Positions 54,301 to 64,000 are shown, counted from the stretch's first letter. The stretch: 64,000 bases of DNA from Piezodorus guildinii (GCA_023052935.1 CM041294.1:96913616-96977615); one strand, 5' to 3'. Notes: a model not told the origin generated them from the sequence alone. Numbers and translations: made by a program.

Positions 54301-57300
54301 CAACTTTCTCATCTTTTCTCTTTTATGTCCTTGAATACCAACCGCCTCACATACCATTCGATGACCTTTTTGAATCTTCCCTTCTCCAAATGGTTTCCTG
54401 CTATTCTAATATCATTATCTCTGGAGACTTTAATGTTAATATGGCATCAGAATCTTCAGATAAATATTTTCTTTCCAACCTATTGTTCTCTCTGAATCTT
54501 TACCTGGTCCCTTCTCTCCTACCCACCATACTCAATTTTCTGACACCTGGTTAGACCTCCATATTACAGACTCTCCTCTTAGAGTCCTTTCGTCTTCCCA
54601 GCACCTGGTCCCGTTTCTTTCTTCGCACGACCTCATCCAGATTACTTACAACTTACAAATCTAAAATCCTTATTAGACTTACATGCTCCTATGATAACCC
54701 GAACCTTACGCTGCCCAACTGCGCCTTGGCTGACTCCCGAAATAAAGGCAATGATGAAAAGACGGGAAGCAGCAAGATGCAAATTTCGTCGTACTAGCCT
54801 GCCTGCAGACTTTGTGCATTTTAAAGAACTTCAAAATGAAACCTAGGTCTCAGTTAGCGAGCTAAATCCCTCCATATCCATACAGCCCTCTCCAATGCTC
54901 CTGATTCCAAATCAATATGGAAAATACTGCGTAAATTATCTTTCCCAGAATCGAATAACCTCACCTCAATACCATTCTCACCAGACGATCTTAATAATCA
55001 TTTCACATCCTTTGTTCCTAACTTGCCATCCTTTACCGATATTGAACATCACAGCTTTAACCCAAATAGCTTTTTTTTCTCTCACATCTCAGATGAGAAA
55101 TTGTTAACCACCATCCTAAAATGCCACACCAATGATTATGAACCTGATAACATCCCTGTAACATTAATAAAATCCTGTCTTCTGGTCCTCTTACCCTTTC
55201 TCTATCATGTTTACAATTTTTCCTTACAATATTCCATATTTCCTAACTCTTGGAAAACCGCTCTAGTCTGACCATTGAACAAACCCTTCTTCTCCGCTTG
55301 ACTTCAGGCCTATTTCACTCCTGTCTAATCTCTCCAAGTCACTGGAACGCCGAGTGCAAACCCAGCTCTCAAATTTCCTAGAAGAAATTCCATCTTGAAT
55401 CCTCTACAATCCGGCTTCCGAACAGGGTATTCTACTCAATCCGCTCTCCTTAAAATAACTCAGGACCTCCAAACCGCCATGAAATACCAACTAACAATCC
55501 TAATTCTAATAGATTTTTCCAAAGCTTTAGAACACCGTTGATCACAACATTCTCCTTTCCAAACTTAGAAGTCTTCCTCTATCCAATAGTGCTCTATCTA
55601 TGCTGACGATGGTTCAAGTCCTTTCTTTCTGACCGTTCCCAGTACGTAATGGTTCCAGGCCAAATTCCTTCCATGACTCTGCCTCTATCCTGTGGTATCC
55701 CACAGGGCTTATCACTGCCTCCCACCCTATATGCTGTTTACTTAAATGACCTTCCTCTCCTCATTGATCACTCCTAATATCATTTTTATGCCGACGATTT
55801 CCAAATTTACCTGTCCTTCCCACTCTCGGATCTATTACTAGCAGCCGATAAGCTACAAAATGATTTAAATAAAATTAGTCAGTGGGCCATAGATAACAAG
55901 CTAAAGCTGAATGCTAAGAAGACTAAGGCAATCGTAATAGGTTCAAGTCCTTCCAATCTATAAATCCCGTCTATTCAGTTACTTCCTATCTATTAAATTT
56001 CCTAGGAATCTCGACAAGAACAAATTTTAAATGAAAATGTTCAAATAGAAAAAAAAAATCATAGAATTATTAACATAAAAGTTATTATTTTTTTCCTCTT
56101 GTTTTATTTTTTATTTTTTTTATTTAATTAGATAGGAATTGTATATAATTATTTTTTGATCAAAGCTCCGTACAGGAACAGAAGGATGATTGTATATTTT
56201 ATCTATTAATCTTTTTTTTAAACTATTATCTAAATTAGTTTTATGTACATATATATTATTATATTTTCTTCCTCTCAGATAAATGGAACATCATCTACTT
56301 CCCGGACAAAGTCAAGGGAAAGTAGAATTTTTACTTATTTAAAACTATTCTCACAATTCTGCAGGTATCCAGCAGAACCGCTTTCTGCGCTGATTTTAGA
56401 TTTTTTAGGGTCTAGGCCAAGCTCTTCTGTGCCCTCTCTGGTGCTTTTTAGGATTAGGCCATTCGAAGAGAGAACAATTGGAGTTGTTGTTACTTTTTCT
56501 AGGAGGTAAAGTGATTTTAGTTCAAGAGCGAGTTCTTGGTATTTTCAGCTCTAGTGCATAACAGATTAGAGTCACTTGGAACAGCAATATCGATGATTCT
56601 GGCCATTTTGTTGGTTTTATCTAACACCAAAATATCCGGACAATTATGCAGCACTCTGTGGTCAGTGATAATTTGCTCATCCCAATAAACTTTTACATCT
56701 TTATGTTCCATAAGTTTCTCAGGGGTATACCGATAATAGGGTATCTCTTCATCACCTAACAATCCCAGAGCTCTGCATAAACTTTGGTGATATATTTTAG
56801 CAACATTATTATGTCTTGTCAAATAGTCTATCCCTGCCAAAGCCTCACAACCATTTGTCCCATGTTGAATAGACTCATGGGTCTTGGAGCAAAGGCGACA
56901 TTTATTTATTACCGTATTTTCCTTCATTATGTGCCTCCTGTATGCTCTTGTATTATTATTATTATTTATTTTATTTTTTTCTCTCTCACTCATTAGTATG
57001 AGAAGTCAATTAATTATATCCATCAGTTTGGTTTTCTATTTATTTTTTACTTTATCACTGTATTTTTTTTCCCTTCCATTATTACTCTAAGGCATCTAAG
57101 ACTTGGTTTGCTTTCGTATGTATTATTCTGAAGGGACTTGTCACAGAATAAATAAAGAAATTATTATTATTATTAAAAATCCTAGGACCACCTGCGGGTT
57201 TGAACCCGTGACCTTGGCATATATATCTATATTGAACTAGTAAATATTGCAAATGATATTGAAGTACCTGTTCCTGAGCGGTAGTCTGCTCTAACGATAA

Positions 57301-60300
57301 ACTTTTACGAAGAATACTCGGTTTACGTTGAAGACTTCTTCTTTTTACAGAAGATATATCACTACCGCCATCAGAGTCAATTGAAGAAGATCTGTAAAAC
57401 AAAATTTCAAGATAGGGATCAAAATTAATAGAAAAAATAAATAAGGAATCTAAATCATTATTTGACCTCTATTAGGAAATAGCATATTTTTTGATGCAAA
57501 GAAATTTTAAAGCTACAGTCAGTTAATGGTCCTTTGATTTGAGGTATTGCCTTAATTTTTGGGGAGATTTTACCCGTTTAATAGAAGCTGGAAGGGCACC
57601 ATAAATGTCTCCCTATCCCAGGGCTAATCCAAGGCGGTATTTTAAAAAAAGTAATGATCCTGCCACAAGCGAGATCGAAATCCGAGATGTCAAGAAATCT
57701 TGCGATTACAAAATATATACAGAGAAATAATTATTAGTAATAAAGCCGTAAGTAAAAGGTGAAAAAATATTACTAAATTTATAGATAGATTAAGAGTATT
57801 AGACAATAAATACATGACAGATAGTTAGACTTCTTAGTATTTACGTGTTTTTTTTTACAGGTTACCATGGAAACATTAGCAATTGTAATTAGTGTTTTAC
57901 AATGAATTTGTGCGACAAAAACACATTTCGTACTTTAAAAAAATACTTTTAAAACCTAAATAACTCGAAAATTTTCTGAAGGAAAGCCATTTACTTAGGA
58001 ATGGGATTAATTGACATTTTGTTGAAAACGAGTTGTAACGATGTACAACGATTATGTTTAAAAGCTAAATTAAATATGTATTAGTAATTATGGGTTAACC
58101 TACTTCTGCTGGAATGTTTTTTTAAATTTGATAGAATAAAATTAAAATCTGGCATTATATAATTGACCATTGTAGGTATTATAGATACTCTTATTGTTAA
58201 CATATACAAAGTAACAACGATGAAATAATCGCTTGCAAAGCTGCGGGGTACAGCTAGTATACACGTATATATAAATGAATCCCCTATTCCCTTAGTGATT
58301 CATGAGCAATTTCACTAATTCTTTTTTTGTTGTGCTTATAACAGTCAGAAGAAGGATCTTATGAAAGAAAAAAAGAGAAAAGTTAGTTAGGCCGTTATGT
58401 TTTTTTTTTTTTTAATTTTCCAAGGTACTAATAGTCTCTCTATCTATATCAATACAAATGAATCCCCTTTTCCCTTAGTGATCGCATCACGCATGAACGG
58501 CTTGACCGATTTCGCTAAGACATAGTTAATAAGACAGGACATCGTCTGTCGGATCAGCTAGCTTTATATAAAATGGTTATTGTAGAATTATCATCTGGAT
58601 CGGGTTAGCACTAATGAACTTGATTCTTTGACCCTCAAATATTAAAGTCAACCAACTTGTAGGTGACATGTTATGGTTAGTGCACTAAAGAGTTTAAAGA
58701 ACAACAACCAAGCAGCAGATGGAATTCTGCCCAGATGGTCATCCTTTCAATAAAAAGGATTCACATAGTTTGTTAAATAGGGTGTTAATAGACCTTTGAC
58801 AACAAGAATTTCTTTATCCTGTTAGTAAATATAATAAAGAAGATACAGTAGATATAGTTTGTATTATGGAAGACATATTGATATTAACGACAGACCTGTA
58901 GGAGCCGAATGCTTTCCTCAGAGTGGCCTTGTCTTCCTGCTGCACTTTCTTCAACTGATTTGCCGCTTCAGTCAGCCTCCTCAGGATTTCTTGAACTTCT
59001 TGGCTCTTAGTGTCATCTCTTCCGATCGACGATTCTGAAAAATATAAATAATATTTTTCTTTTAACAAGTTTCAGCTTTATTTAATTCAAGACTACATGA
59101 TGTCATATTGTGGGAGAAGATAATAGATCTCAATTATATTGAGGATGTATAGTCGACTGTAGAAACTATTATAGGTGGAATAGTCAGGAATCAGTCTTTT
59201 TTGAAAAGTTTTTATTTTTGCCAACGTTTCGGCTCAAGCTTGTGAGCCATCATCAGGGCATTACTGAGCCATGTCCAAGCATAAACTCTTTTGTCGCTGT
59301 GATTGTTGCTGGAGATGAAGTAACAGTAAGTGATGGATCAGCGTCCGGATGTTGTGAAGGTGACACTGATGAGGAACATGTTGTGGTAGGTTTATAAGAT
59401 TTTCAGTGGTAGGTTTATAAGATTTTTAGCAGTTTATGCTTGGACATGGCTCAGTAATGCTCCGATGATGGCTCAAAAGCTTGAGCCGAAACGTTGGCAA
59501 AATTAAAAACTTTTCAAAAAATGACTGATTCCTGACTATTCCACCTATAATGATAGATCTCAATTGAAACAAAAAAGTTCATTTGACCCTATTAATGATC
59601 TGATTATCGCTAATTTTGCGGTTATCCGTGGTTCAGAAAAATTCAAATATATCTACTTGATGTGCACACACAGAAAAACAAGTGGTACCAAATGAAAGAA
59701 GAGAAAATTTTCCAGAAAGTTAAGAAGTCAACCCTCAGTATAAGAAAATAAGTATCACACAAGGTCATGGAGAAAATTAAATTTTAATATTTTTAAGAAA
59801 ATTCAGATATTTTAAGGAGCTATTACTTTTCTATCGTTAGGTTTTAAATTTTGTGGATCTAAAAAAAAAAAAGTTCTTCATTTAATTACCTTTAAAATGC
59901 AAAATAAACCTACCTTCATGAGTCAATCAAGGATGCGAGAAGGCAAGAATTTAAGAAAAAGGCCACAAAGAAAATTTGTGCCTAATATGTGTCCCATATA
60001 TGTCTAGTCATATTGTTTGAGCCGATACTAGACCTCAAGAGATACATAAATGTTTATATGACCCACAGTCCGATTGTCAACGGTCAGGGAGGGAAATCAA
60101 ATTTTGAGATTTTTGCTGAGGGATAAATTCTTAGAAGACAATAAATTTACCTCTGCTGTAGTCTTTCCTTTCAAGGTTAGGTGAAGCTTCTCTCGACTTA
60201 GGTCCCTATAATAAAAATATAATTTGTAACATCAGATGAATACTTTTTATTTATTTTTTTTATCCTGTTTTAAAATGTTGACTTACTTTTCGCCGAGCAG

Positions 60301-63300
60301 GTGGCGTTGGCATTACTACTGGAGGCCTTGGCTTCGAAGGGAACAAATCAGGAGCCAGTATAGTCAGTTCTTCGACCTAATTGGAAACAAAATAATGGAT
60401 TATATAGTCAGTTCTTCCATCTGATAAATCATAATCCATCTTCAGTGCCAAATGTTTTGAGAAATGATTAAGTTATCATACCTAGTTCTGCCATAAATAC
60501 TGTTACAAAAGTTGAACTTGGTTTATGTCCTTGGGTATTATTTAGTTAATCCTTTCCTATATCAGATTATGTTTTTAACATCTCAGGGTAACACTGTCTA
60601 TTATCCATATGTTATAATCCATTACAGTGGGTGTATTTCGAAGAATGGCAGAAAAAAGGCTAACCACTTCCCTAAAAGAAATTAGAGTATATATATATAT
60701 ATGCGTAGTACTCCTTGGCTGTTACTCCAATGGTATTCATCAAAATATTTTGTTTAACTATGAGAAAAATGTAAAAATCCAAAATGAACTTGTGTACCAA
60801 CCCACAAAGATATCATCACCCTTTCTCAGTGATGGTTTGCTTTGATAACACCACAAAACTTCATTTTGTGAAAAACGCTCAAAACTAGCAGGATGATATT
60901 ATGGAACCTGTTATCAAGCCTCTAAATGATATAATGATAAGTCTGTTTTCAGAAAGTCATGGGGGTTTCCAGCAGGATTCCGCTCCAGCTTTCAAGCCAA
61001 GGTCAACTTAGCAGTGACTGTGAAATAACTTTATAGTGTTCATCTTTGGATCGGATTGGCCCTCAAAATCTCTGTTCTTAACACACTAGATACCGGGTTT
61101 GGTCCGAACTGGGGTGGTTGGCTTGGCACAGAGCACATCCTAACTTGGAAAGCCTCAAACAATCTCTGGTCCAAGCAGTTGAGCGCTTTCCTCAAGAAGT
61201 GCTGCGTGCTGCTATTGATGACTGGCCATGGAGATTAATTACCTGTTCCAAGGCTGAAGGGGGGCATTTTGAATAATTTCTTTTTTTTTTTTTTACTCTC
61301 TATATATATTTTATTTCCCAGTAAATATTTTGAAAAAATTAATTTTTTTGTTATAAAATCTATAATCTATAAATATTTTCTTTTAACAATATTTAGCAGC
61401 GTTTACTAGAATTCAAGAAGACCTGAACAGGATCTGTCATTGGGCAAATCAGAACAAACTAAGTTTAAACGCTGCGAAAACCCAGACAATCATTATTGGA
61501 TCCAATTCCCACCTCACATCTATTCCATCTCTTCCTACCCTATTACTAAATAACCATCCCATCACTTTCGTTCCCGTCATGTTCTCCCACAGTCCACTCG
61601 TAAGCTCCTCGTATCCTCTATAATTTTCCCTCAATTTGATTATGGATGTGCGGTATATGGTGGCCTCTCGATGATGCTAGAGAAGAGGTTGAAGCAGATC
61701 ATGAATTGTTCTTTAAGATTCGTTTATGGCACGCCGAGGTGGTCTCATGTATCACATCTTTATACCAAATCAAATTGGCTTTTTCCCCACACCCGTGGGC
61801 AATACTTCCTTGGATCTTTCCTATACCAAACCATCAACTCCCAACACCCTCCCTATATCTATAATCTCCTCAAGTTCAAATCCTCAATTCATCCACTAAG
61901 AACGAGATCACATATGTCCAACCTTTATATCCCTTCTCACAAAACAAAAAAATATGAATGCTCCTTTCTGGCCCGTTCGACTAGTTTCAGGAATTCCCTC
62001 CCATCAAACATCCGTCATGCTCCCTCCCTCTCCACATTCAAATACCTTCTCTTTCAGTGCCTTTTAGCATCCCAAAATGATGCTGCCTGACAATGTAATC
62101 ATTTTTAATAAATATTCTTATTATTTTTTTATTTCTACAAGTATTTATTTATGAATTTTCAACTTTTTTTATCTTGAAAACTTCTTTTGTTTCAATCGTT
62201 ACAGTATTTTTTATATTGTCAGTAGAAGAATTTTTTTTGTTATTTTTGTAGTATATTATTTTCATTTATGTTTTAATTAGTTTATTTTTCATTAATTCTT
62301 AGCCAATTAAAGATCCTTTATTATTGTAAAGCTTATGTTATTCTTAGAAGACTAAGTTTCAGAATAATGTAAAAAAAAAAAAAATAATTTATTTCTTTAC
62401 TTCTTTTTGTTTTATATTTAAACTCATTTATTTTTCATTTTACTCAACACATTTATTTTGTGATGATTGTTTTTATTTTAATTATTTTATTTTATTTTGC
62501 ATTATATATGTATTTATCCATAATTGTAAGTACCAGTTAATTATGTTCATTTTGTCTGTTGCCAGACATGTAGTATATTATAAAATGTAAAAATTTGTAA
62601 TTCTCAAGGGACACAGTCCCAGAATAAAATTTACTTTCTATTCTATTTATGACAGGACTAGGTATATATGACTATGACATGATCATGATGCTACTATTTG
62701 AGATTGTTAATTGTAATTCCTTTTGAACCTCCCTTTTATTAATTAACATTGAAAATAAGCACTTACTTTTGAACCTCCCCTCATCAATTGACATTGAAGA
62801 TGATAAACTTACAAATGAAAATTATAATTGTGATTCCTTTTGAACACCCCTTATCGATCGGCATTGAACTTACTAATTGAGCTACGCTTATAATCTGCCT
62901 CTCTTCTTCCTTCTCCATGTTGTTCTTTATTGTGATGGTCTGCTTGAGGAGCTCCCTCTCCCTATCCAGCTTGTCCTTCTCTCGCCTCAACTTCTCATTG
63001 GTCGTCCTCAGCTTGGCGTGAGCGTCCCTCAGCTCTAGGAGGTCACACTGCATCTAATAATGAAAAAATATTTTAACCATAAGTTAATTAAGTTTTACTT
63101 TCACTCACCTATAAATGAAATATATGTTTCAGGACCCCCTGAATCTGACCTCAAACAACAAGGGTAATATATCTTATTCAGTAAATTTTTTGGTTTGTTG
63201 AAAAGATGAATGAGTACACTTGTGAAATAATTAATGGTATTTGGTGGATTTATTATTGAATGGAATGGGCATAAAAATTATATCTTACTTCATTCAATTT

Positions 63301-63396
63301 CTTTCTTATCTCTTCCTGCTCTTCCTCATTGGACTTCTTGAGCTGGTCCAACTTCCTCTTGGCTTCCAGCCTTTCCCTGTCTCTTTCCCTTTCAAC
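42376..63396 (-). CDS. Coiled-coil, serine/lysine-rich protein, 3' part (11 exons); family not recognised
   Basis: Exons on the minus strand: 63396-63289, 63053-62874, 60376-60287, 60205-60151, 59034-58896, 57391-57268, 53182-53073, 53002-52864, 46390-46272, 42854-42782, 42453-42376 (stop 42378-42376). All boundaries are GT-AG and phases agree throughout. The first two exons give about 96 residues of charged coiled coil (EKLRREKDKLDRERELLKQ). A proline stretch follows (PSKPRPPVVMPTPPARRK), then a short helix (LRRLTEAANQLKKVQQEDK), then Ser/Arg/Lys-rich tail with RSLQRKPSILRKSLS, KKKKLGLFGKLKKLTKSRS and KDKLSGMFKKSGS, which look like basic phosphorylatable motifs. Likely cytoskeletal or scaffold; a microtubule-crosslinking (MTCL/SOGA)-type protein is one guess, unproven. 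5' exons lie beyond 64000. Confidence 0.82.
42497..42761 (-). mobile_element. LINE reverse-transcriptase fragment with 12-bp target duplication
   Basis: Insertion at 42509-42749 flanked by attaacaatata (42497-42508 and 42750-42761). On the minus strand it encodes part of a reverse transcriptase (KLKINANKSEAIIF, SVEYLGITLDK) and ends in an (AAAT)n-type tail. It sits in the last intron of the coiled-coil gene; the duplicated intron at about 39537-39560 lacks it. Confidence 0.88.
43430..43875 (-). mobile_element. LINE ORF2 C-terminal fragment
   Basis: The minus frame gives IREELGVTLIKDVLETQELKW-type sequence with ELKWFGHVIRM and an RP-R C-terminal segment, typical of the region after the reverse transcriptase; upstream pieces are frameshifted. 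Confidence 0.65.
43905..44262 (+). repeat. Interspersed repeat Y, copy 1
   Basis: Shares with 53270-53690 the blocks 'tactctcagggtatgggttc', 'atgcaggctaacaaagattc', 'ccaaaacccaactc' and the terminal (aataaat)n run, in the same order and orientation. Probably a retroposon with an AAAT-type tail. Intron of the coiled-coil gene. Confidence 0.65.
44427..44463 (-). other. Possible cassette exon of the coiled-coil gene
   Basis: 37 bases between a plausible acceptor (atatcag) and a strong donor (gtaagt). It can follow the exon at 46390-46272 in phase, but inclusion puts the next exon out of frame with an early stop. Either a poison/alternative exon or chance. Confidence 0.25.
45059..45415 (+). mobile_element. 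LINE ORF2 C-terminal fragment
   Basis: Plus-strand frames give RMNKNILTKQIFHFLW, TTWIKNVRNDFEKLNISESQ and SRVKILK, then RTWTEDQRK-type and MKEYW-type end motifs, the tail of a non-LTR element ORF2. Frameshifted; related in type to the fragment at 63771-64000. Confidence 0.6.
45973..46140 (+). mobile_element. CsRn1-like Ty3/Gypsy LTR element relic: tRNA-Trp primer site joined to RT fragment
   Basis: 45973-46020 is complementary, with few mismatches, to about 48 bases of the 3' half of tRNA-Trp, including the anticodon loop (gaacccgacgtgat, aacacgcaaccttctgatct). Such extended tRNA-Trp primer sites are known from the CsRn1 group. Six bases on, 46026-46140 encodes a piece of reverse transcriptase starting just after the catalytic aspartates (DVLIASTSMEEHLQHL). 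Gag, protease and most of pol are deleted. The preceding 200-odd bases are probably LTR, but its start was not fixed. Confidence 0.7.
46690..47227 (+). mobile_element. LINE RNase H domain, upstream half of an interrupted element
   Basis: RNase H: IYCYTDGSLMDSGSGAGVW, FQAELLAI, then after a stop IKWVPKHTEFSGNEKADELAR. The catalytic S of the third motif region (AYSQAA) is intact only in part. Interrupted at 47228 by a Gypsy relic; the C-terminal part resumes at 50106-50467. Confidence 0.8.
47316..48272 (-). pseudogene. Gypsy-relic protease/reverse-transcriptase region
   Basis: The protease-like end ILGVDFW and the reverse-transcriptase start (motifs around VVMVRKPDKSYWFCIDFRHLN and LDLKSAYWQI) are recognisable in three frames. 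The sequence ends before the catalytic aspartates at the deletion junction near 47275. Confidence 0.8.
48620..49610 (-). pseudogene. Gypsy-relic gag region
   Basis: The 49610-49182 frame opens 50 bases inside the primer site and has a helical N-terminal gag character; the 49030-48620 frame holds the retrotransposon-gag core (ALVWFRVN, FSNWSEVVSRLKQAFRD). The two are separated by frameshift. A Cys-rich zinc-knuckle-like patch lies near 48370-48520. Confidence 0.75.
49665..50105 (-). repeat. 5' LTR of the Gypsy relic
   Basis: Bounded by TG...CA on the minus strand; its inner ~45 bases (tctataattatttatttata and gtgctagcccagt) match the 47228-47274 remnant of the other LTR, which lacks a 13-14-base piece. 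Confidence 0.8.
50106..50467 (+). mobile_element. LINE ORF2 C-terminal part, continuation of the element at 46690
   Basis: Reads AFRTIKQSYLTEF, RRSPLKTVTA and, after a stop, a Cys-rich CCCDRLVRLLFRIFGADRLE followed by LVDPNSLLKFA, the usual zinc-knuckle end of an I-type LINE. Joins in order and orientation with the RNase H fragment across the Gypsy insertion. Confidence 0.65.
50885..51480 (-). mobile_element. LINE 3' end fragment
   Basis: The minus frame at 51323-51111 reads YRTASFEKSFVIRAIILWNSLTISLSQRD, the 'RAxxLWNSLP' C-terminus of Jockey/CR1-type ORF2. The 3' end has the stem-loop gggacgaaatgtccctgaat followed by a (catt)n tail near 50890. Confidence 0.7.
51957..52590 (+). repeat. 34-bp direct repeats
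   Basis: 'tttttgtcgattacaaaggt' with 'tcattattgaaaat' occurs at about 51957-51991 and again at 52556-52590. The DNA between is AT-rich and non-coding. Could bound an element; not resolved. Confidence 0.5.
53270..53692 (+). repeat. Interspersed repeat Y, copy 2
   Basis: Same blocks as 43905-44262, longer by a segment around a 25-base T run (53543-53568), and ending in the same (aataaat)n tail. Intron of the coiled-coil gene. Confidence 0.65.
53995..55970 (+). mobile_element. Jockey/CR1-type LINE, endonuclease to reverse transcriptase, heavily mutated
   Basis: 54007 onward: HVNAQSLIAHNEFQQYF and SKTWLKPHIPSSQVSL, then after a frameshift IIISGDFNVNM, the apurinic-endonuclease signature. Reverse-transcriptase pieces follow from about 54900, with YSIFPNSWKTALV, LQSGFRTGYSTQSALL, LIDFSKA and FYADDFQIYL at 55780. 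Many stops and shifts. Same type as 61390-62650. Confidence 0.85.
56320..56993 (-). mobile_element. LINE ORF2 C-terminal fragment
   Basis: Minus frame 56993-56517: CRLCSKTHESIQHGTNGCEAL, IPYYRYTPEKLME, DHRVLHNCPDILVLDKTNK and IIDIAVPSDSNLL, then after a shift TTTPIVLSSNGLILKS to about 56320. This is a well-known C-terminal block of arthropod non-LTR ORF2 proteins. It seems nested in the plus-strand LINE, whose 3' end is at 57000-57173. Confidence 0.8.
57000..57173 (+). mobile_element. LINE 3' UTR with stem-loop and (ATT)n tail
   Basis: Ends gaagggacttgtcacagaat then aataaagaaattattattatt. The 'aagggac..gtccc/gtcac..agaataaa' stem-loop is shared with the LINE end at 62607-62640. Confidence 0.6.
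57174..57222 (-). mobile_element. SINE family 2 head fragment
   Basis: aaaatcctaggaccacctgc and gggtttgaacccgtgacctt match the minus-strand copy at 26826-26872, including the B box. Confidence 0.75.
58030..58257 (+). mobile_element. Helitron 3' fragment
   Basis: Ends gcttgcaaagctgcggggta and cagCTAG before T, like the copies ending at 20709 and 30118, and shares 'acgattatgtttaaaagct' upstream. The 5' end is missing or too diverged. Confidence 0.65.
58435..58561 (+). mobile_element. Short Helitron-like element (second family)
   Basis: Starts TCTCTCTATCTATATC, carries aatgaatcccc, gtgatcgcatcacgcatgaa and ends gtctgtcggatcagCTAG. The 3' signature 'gtctgtcggatcagctag' is that of a widespread insect Helitron family. 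A broken head of the same family is at about 58263-58320. Confidence 0.65.
59136..59552. mobile_element. Inverted-repeat element with hammerhead ribozyme motif, Penelope-like
   Basis: About 120-bp inverted arms (59170-59290 and 59430-59552), flanked by a perfect 13-bp target duplication atagatctcaatt (59123-59135 and 59553-59565). The minus strand of the left arm contains a complete hammerhead core; the right arm has a mutated copy on the plus strand. Penelope-like retroelements are known to carry minimal hammerheads in their terminal repeats and often occur as inverted or truncated copies. No reverse-transcriptase or GIY-YIG reading frame remains. Confidence 0.65.
59219..59260 (-). ncRNA. 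Minimal hammerhead ribozyme motif
   Basis: Read 5' to 3' on the minus strand: stem I strand UGCC, CUGAUGA, stem II GGCUCA...UGAGCC (6 perfect pairs, 7-base loop region), GAAAC, the two-pair loopless stem III (AC/GU) and cleavage triplet GUU, then stem I strand GGCA. All conserved core bases are present. A two-pair stem III would be expected to act as a dimer, as proposed for Penelope hammerheads. Confidence 0.65.
59565..60150. other. Coiled-coil gene intron, nothing recognised
   Basis: AT-rich intronic DNA between exons 60205-60151 and 59034-58896, apart from the inverted-repeat element; no repeat family seen. Confidence 0.5.
61390..62645 (+). mobile_element. Jockey/CR1-type LINE, 5'-truncated
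   Basis: Opens in the reverse transcriptase (RIQEDLNRICHWANQNKLSLN, then AAKTQTIIIGS), continues with LEKRLKQIMNCSLRFVYG and ends with FRNSLPSNIRHAPSLSTFK at the stop near 62090. The 3' UTR ends with aagggacacagtcccagaat and a short (ttcta)n tail near 62640. At least one frameshift and stops. In an intron of the coiled-coil gene. Confidence 0.82.
63093..63157 (+). repeat. Repeat family X, short 5' fragment
   Basis: ttttactttcactcacctat and aaatgaaatatatg followed, after a deletion, by aggaccccctgaatctgacc, matching the first ~120 bases of the family. Confidence 0.55.
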
Positions 63397-63770
63397 CTGA
63401 CAATAAAATAAAATAAATTAAGTTTTGAGCTTTAGGTGAAAGTTGAAATCAATTTAGGCAGTTATTTTCCATCACTTTACTATCAAATTTGAACAAGTTT
63501 TTGGGATAATAAGTCGTCCTCAAGTAATTAAACTTATAATAAGGCCTAATAAAATTATAAAACATTGATACAATTAACATTAGCTGTTTAAAATTGATGA
63601 AATCATAGATAAAGCTTCTTTTTTTTATTTATTTTTTTTTAACGTGAAAAGGCCTTGTAGACCACGCAAATATCATTGCCTTCCAACTTTGCCTGCACAT
63701 TCCCCCCTCTTTCTCTCCCATTCAACTTTTCAGACTGTACTCTTCTTTCTTCCTCATTCCATACTCTCCC

Positions 63771-64000
63771 CTATCTCACCTCTTTGGCACCTACAAGGTC
63801 CTTTATCTTCTCTAATTTTTCCCTATAGTAGTCTCTATCTAGACAATCCTGATTTGAGATTCCCAACCTCACAGTTTCTTTCTTTATCTGCTGAATGTAC
63901 CCTCTGGCCTCTTTATAATCCAAAATTTTCCCAAAGATCTTCTTATTTATCCTGCTCGGGCTCATCCAGACTATATGACCATAGAAACGCAGTCTCCTTA
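63771..64000 (-). mobile_element. LINE ORF2 C-terminal fragment (runs off the window)
   Basis: The minus frame enters from beyond 64000 and reads RRLRFYGHIVWMSPSRINKKI, then ...QQIKKETVRLGISNQDCLDR, the C-terminal 'RLRFYGH' block of an arthropod non-LTR element, ending at a stop at about 63771. Confidence 0.7.

Noticed and set aside
54082..54357. Minus-strand frame in the LINE at 54 kb
   Set aside because: Antisense of the endonuclease domain.
60236..60424. Plus-strand frame across the exon at 60376-60287
   Set aside because: The minus strand has acceptor, donor and matching phase; the plus frame is a shadow.
61056..61238. 60-codon plus-strand frame
   Set aside because: Possibly from a Tc1-type transposase 3' end (RCPDLNPIE-like context not found); too weak to call.

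Overview
The window looks like nuclear DNA of an arthropod, most likely an insect (possibly a hemipteran; that part is a guess). Reasons: AT-rich non-coding DNA, genes split by GT-AG introns, C2H2 zinc-finger exons, two recognisable animal complex I genes, and a dense load of Helitron, mariner, Merlin-like, LINE (several clades), LTR, Penelope-like and tRNA-SINE debris. There is no bacterial-style operon, CRISPR array or origin. All gene models were built by eye from reading frames, splice signals and phase matching.

Layout. 1-12.6 kb (+): two GC-rich terminal-type exons with C2H2 zinc fingers (exon from 81, stop 680; exon from 11714, stop 12646). Both begin in phase 0 after a good acceptor, so they may be alternative 3' exons of one zinc-finger transcription-factor gene. 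Between them lie a Merlin-like element with inverted arms, an RNase H LINE fragment and a deleted mariner. 12.65-17.3 kb is AT-rich DNA with no gene found.

17.3-26.3 kb (-): a complete six-exon TIMMDC1 gene (mitochondrial complex I assembly factor, 243 aa) with introns full of SINEs, a Helitron, a MITE and LINE debris. 28.1-30.4 kb (+): a three-exon, frameshifted duplicate of NDUFA1 (complex I MWFE subunit), divergent from TIMMDC1. 31.3-34.3 kb: an R1-like LINE split by a second LINE with a perfect 13-bp target duplication. 36.1-40.2 kb (+): the intact three-exon NDUFA1 gene (73 aa), whose second intron holds an inverted pair of a ~1-kb repeat and an 89-bp minisatellite abutting the last acceptor.

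39.4-63.4 kb (-): the 3' part of a large gene for a coiled-coil, serine-rich and basic protein that I do not recognise; 11 exons with consistent phases, and the last two exons are duplicated 3 kb further downstream. Its introns hold LINE relics, a Ty3/Gypsy relic inserted in a LINE, a CsRn1-like LTR relic with a tRNA-Trp primer site, Helitron ends, and a ~417-bp inverted-repeat element with a 13-bp target duplication that carries a near-perfect minimal hammerhead ribozyme motif (Penelope-like). The window ends in another LINE fragment.

The most notable points are the hammerhead element, the duplicated complex I subunit beside a complex I assembly gene, the triplicated splice donor in TIMMDC1, and the duplicated terminal exons that preserve an empty site for a retroelement insertion.
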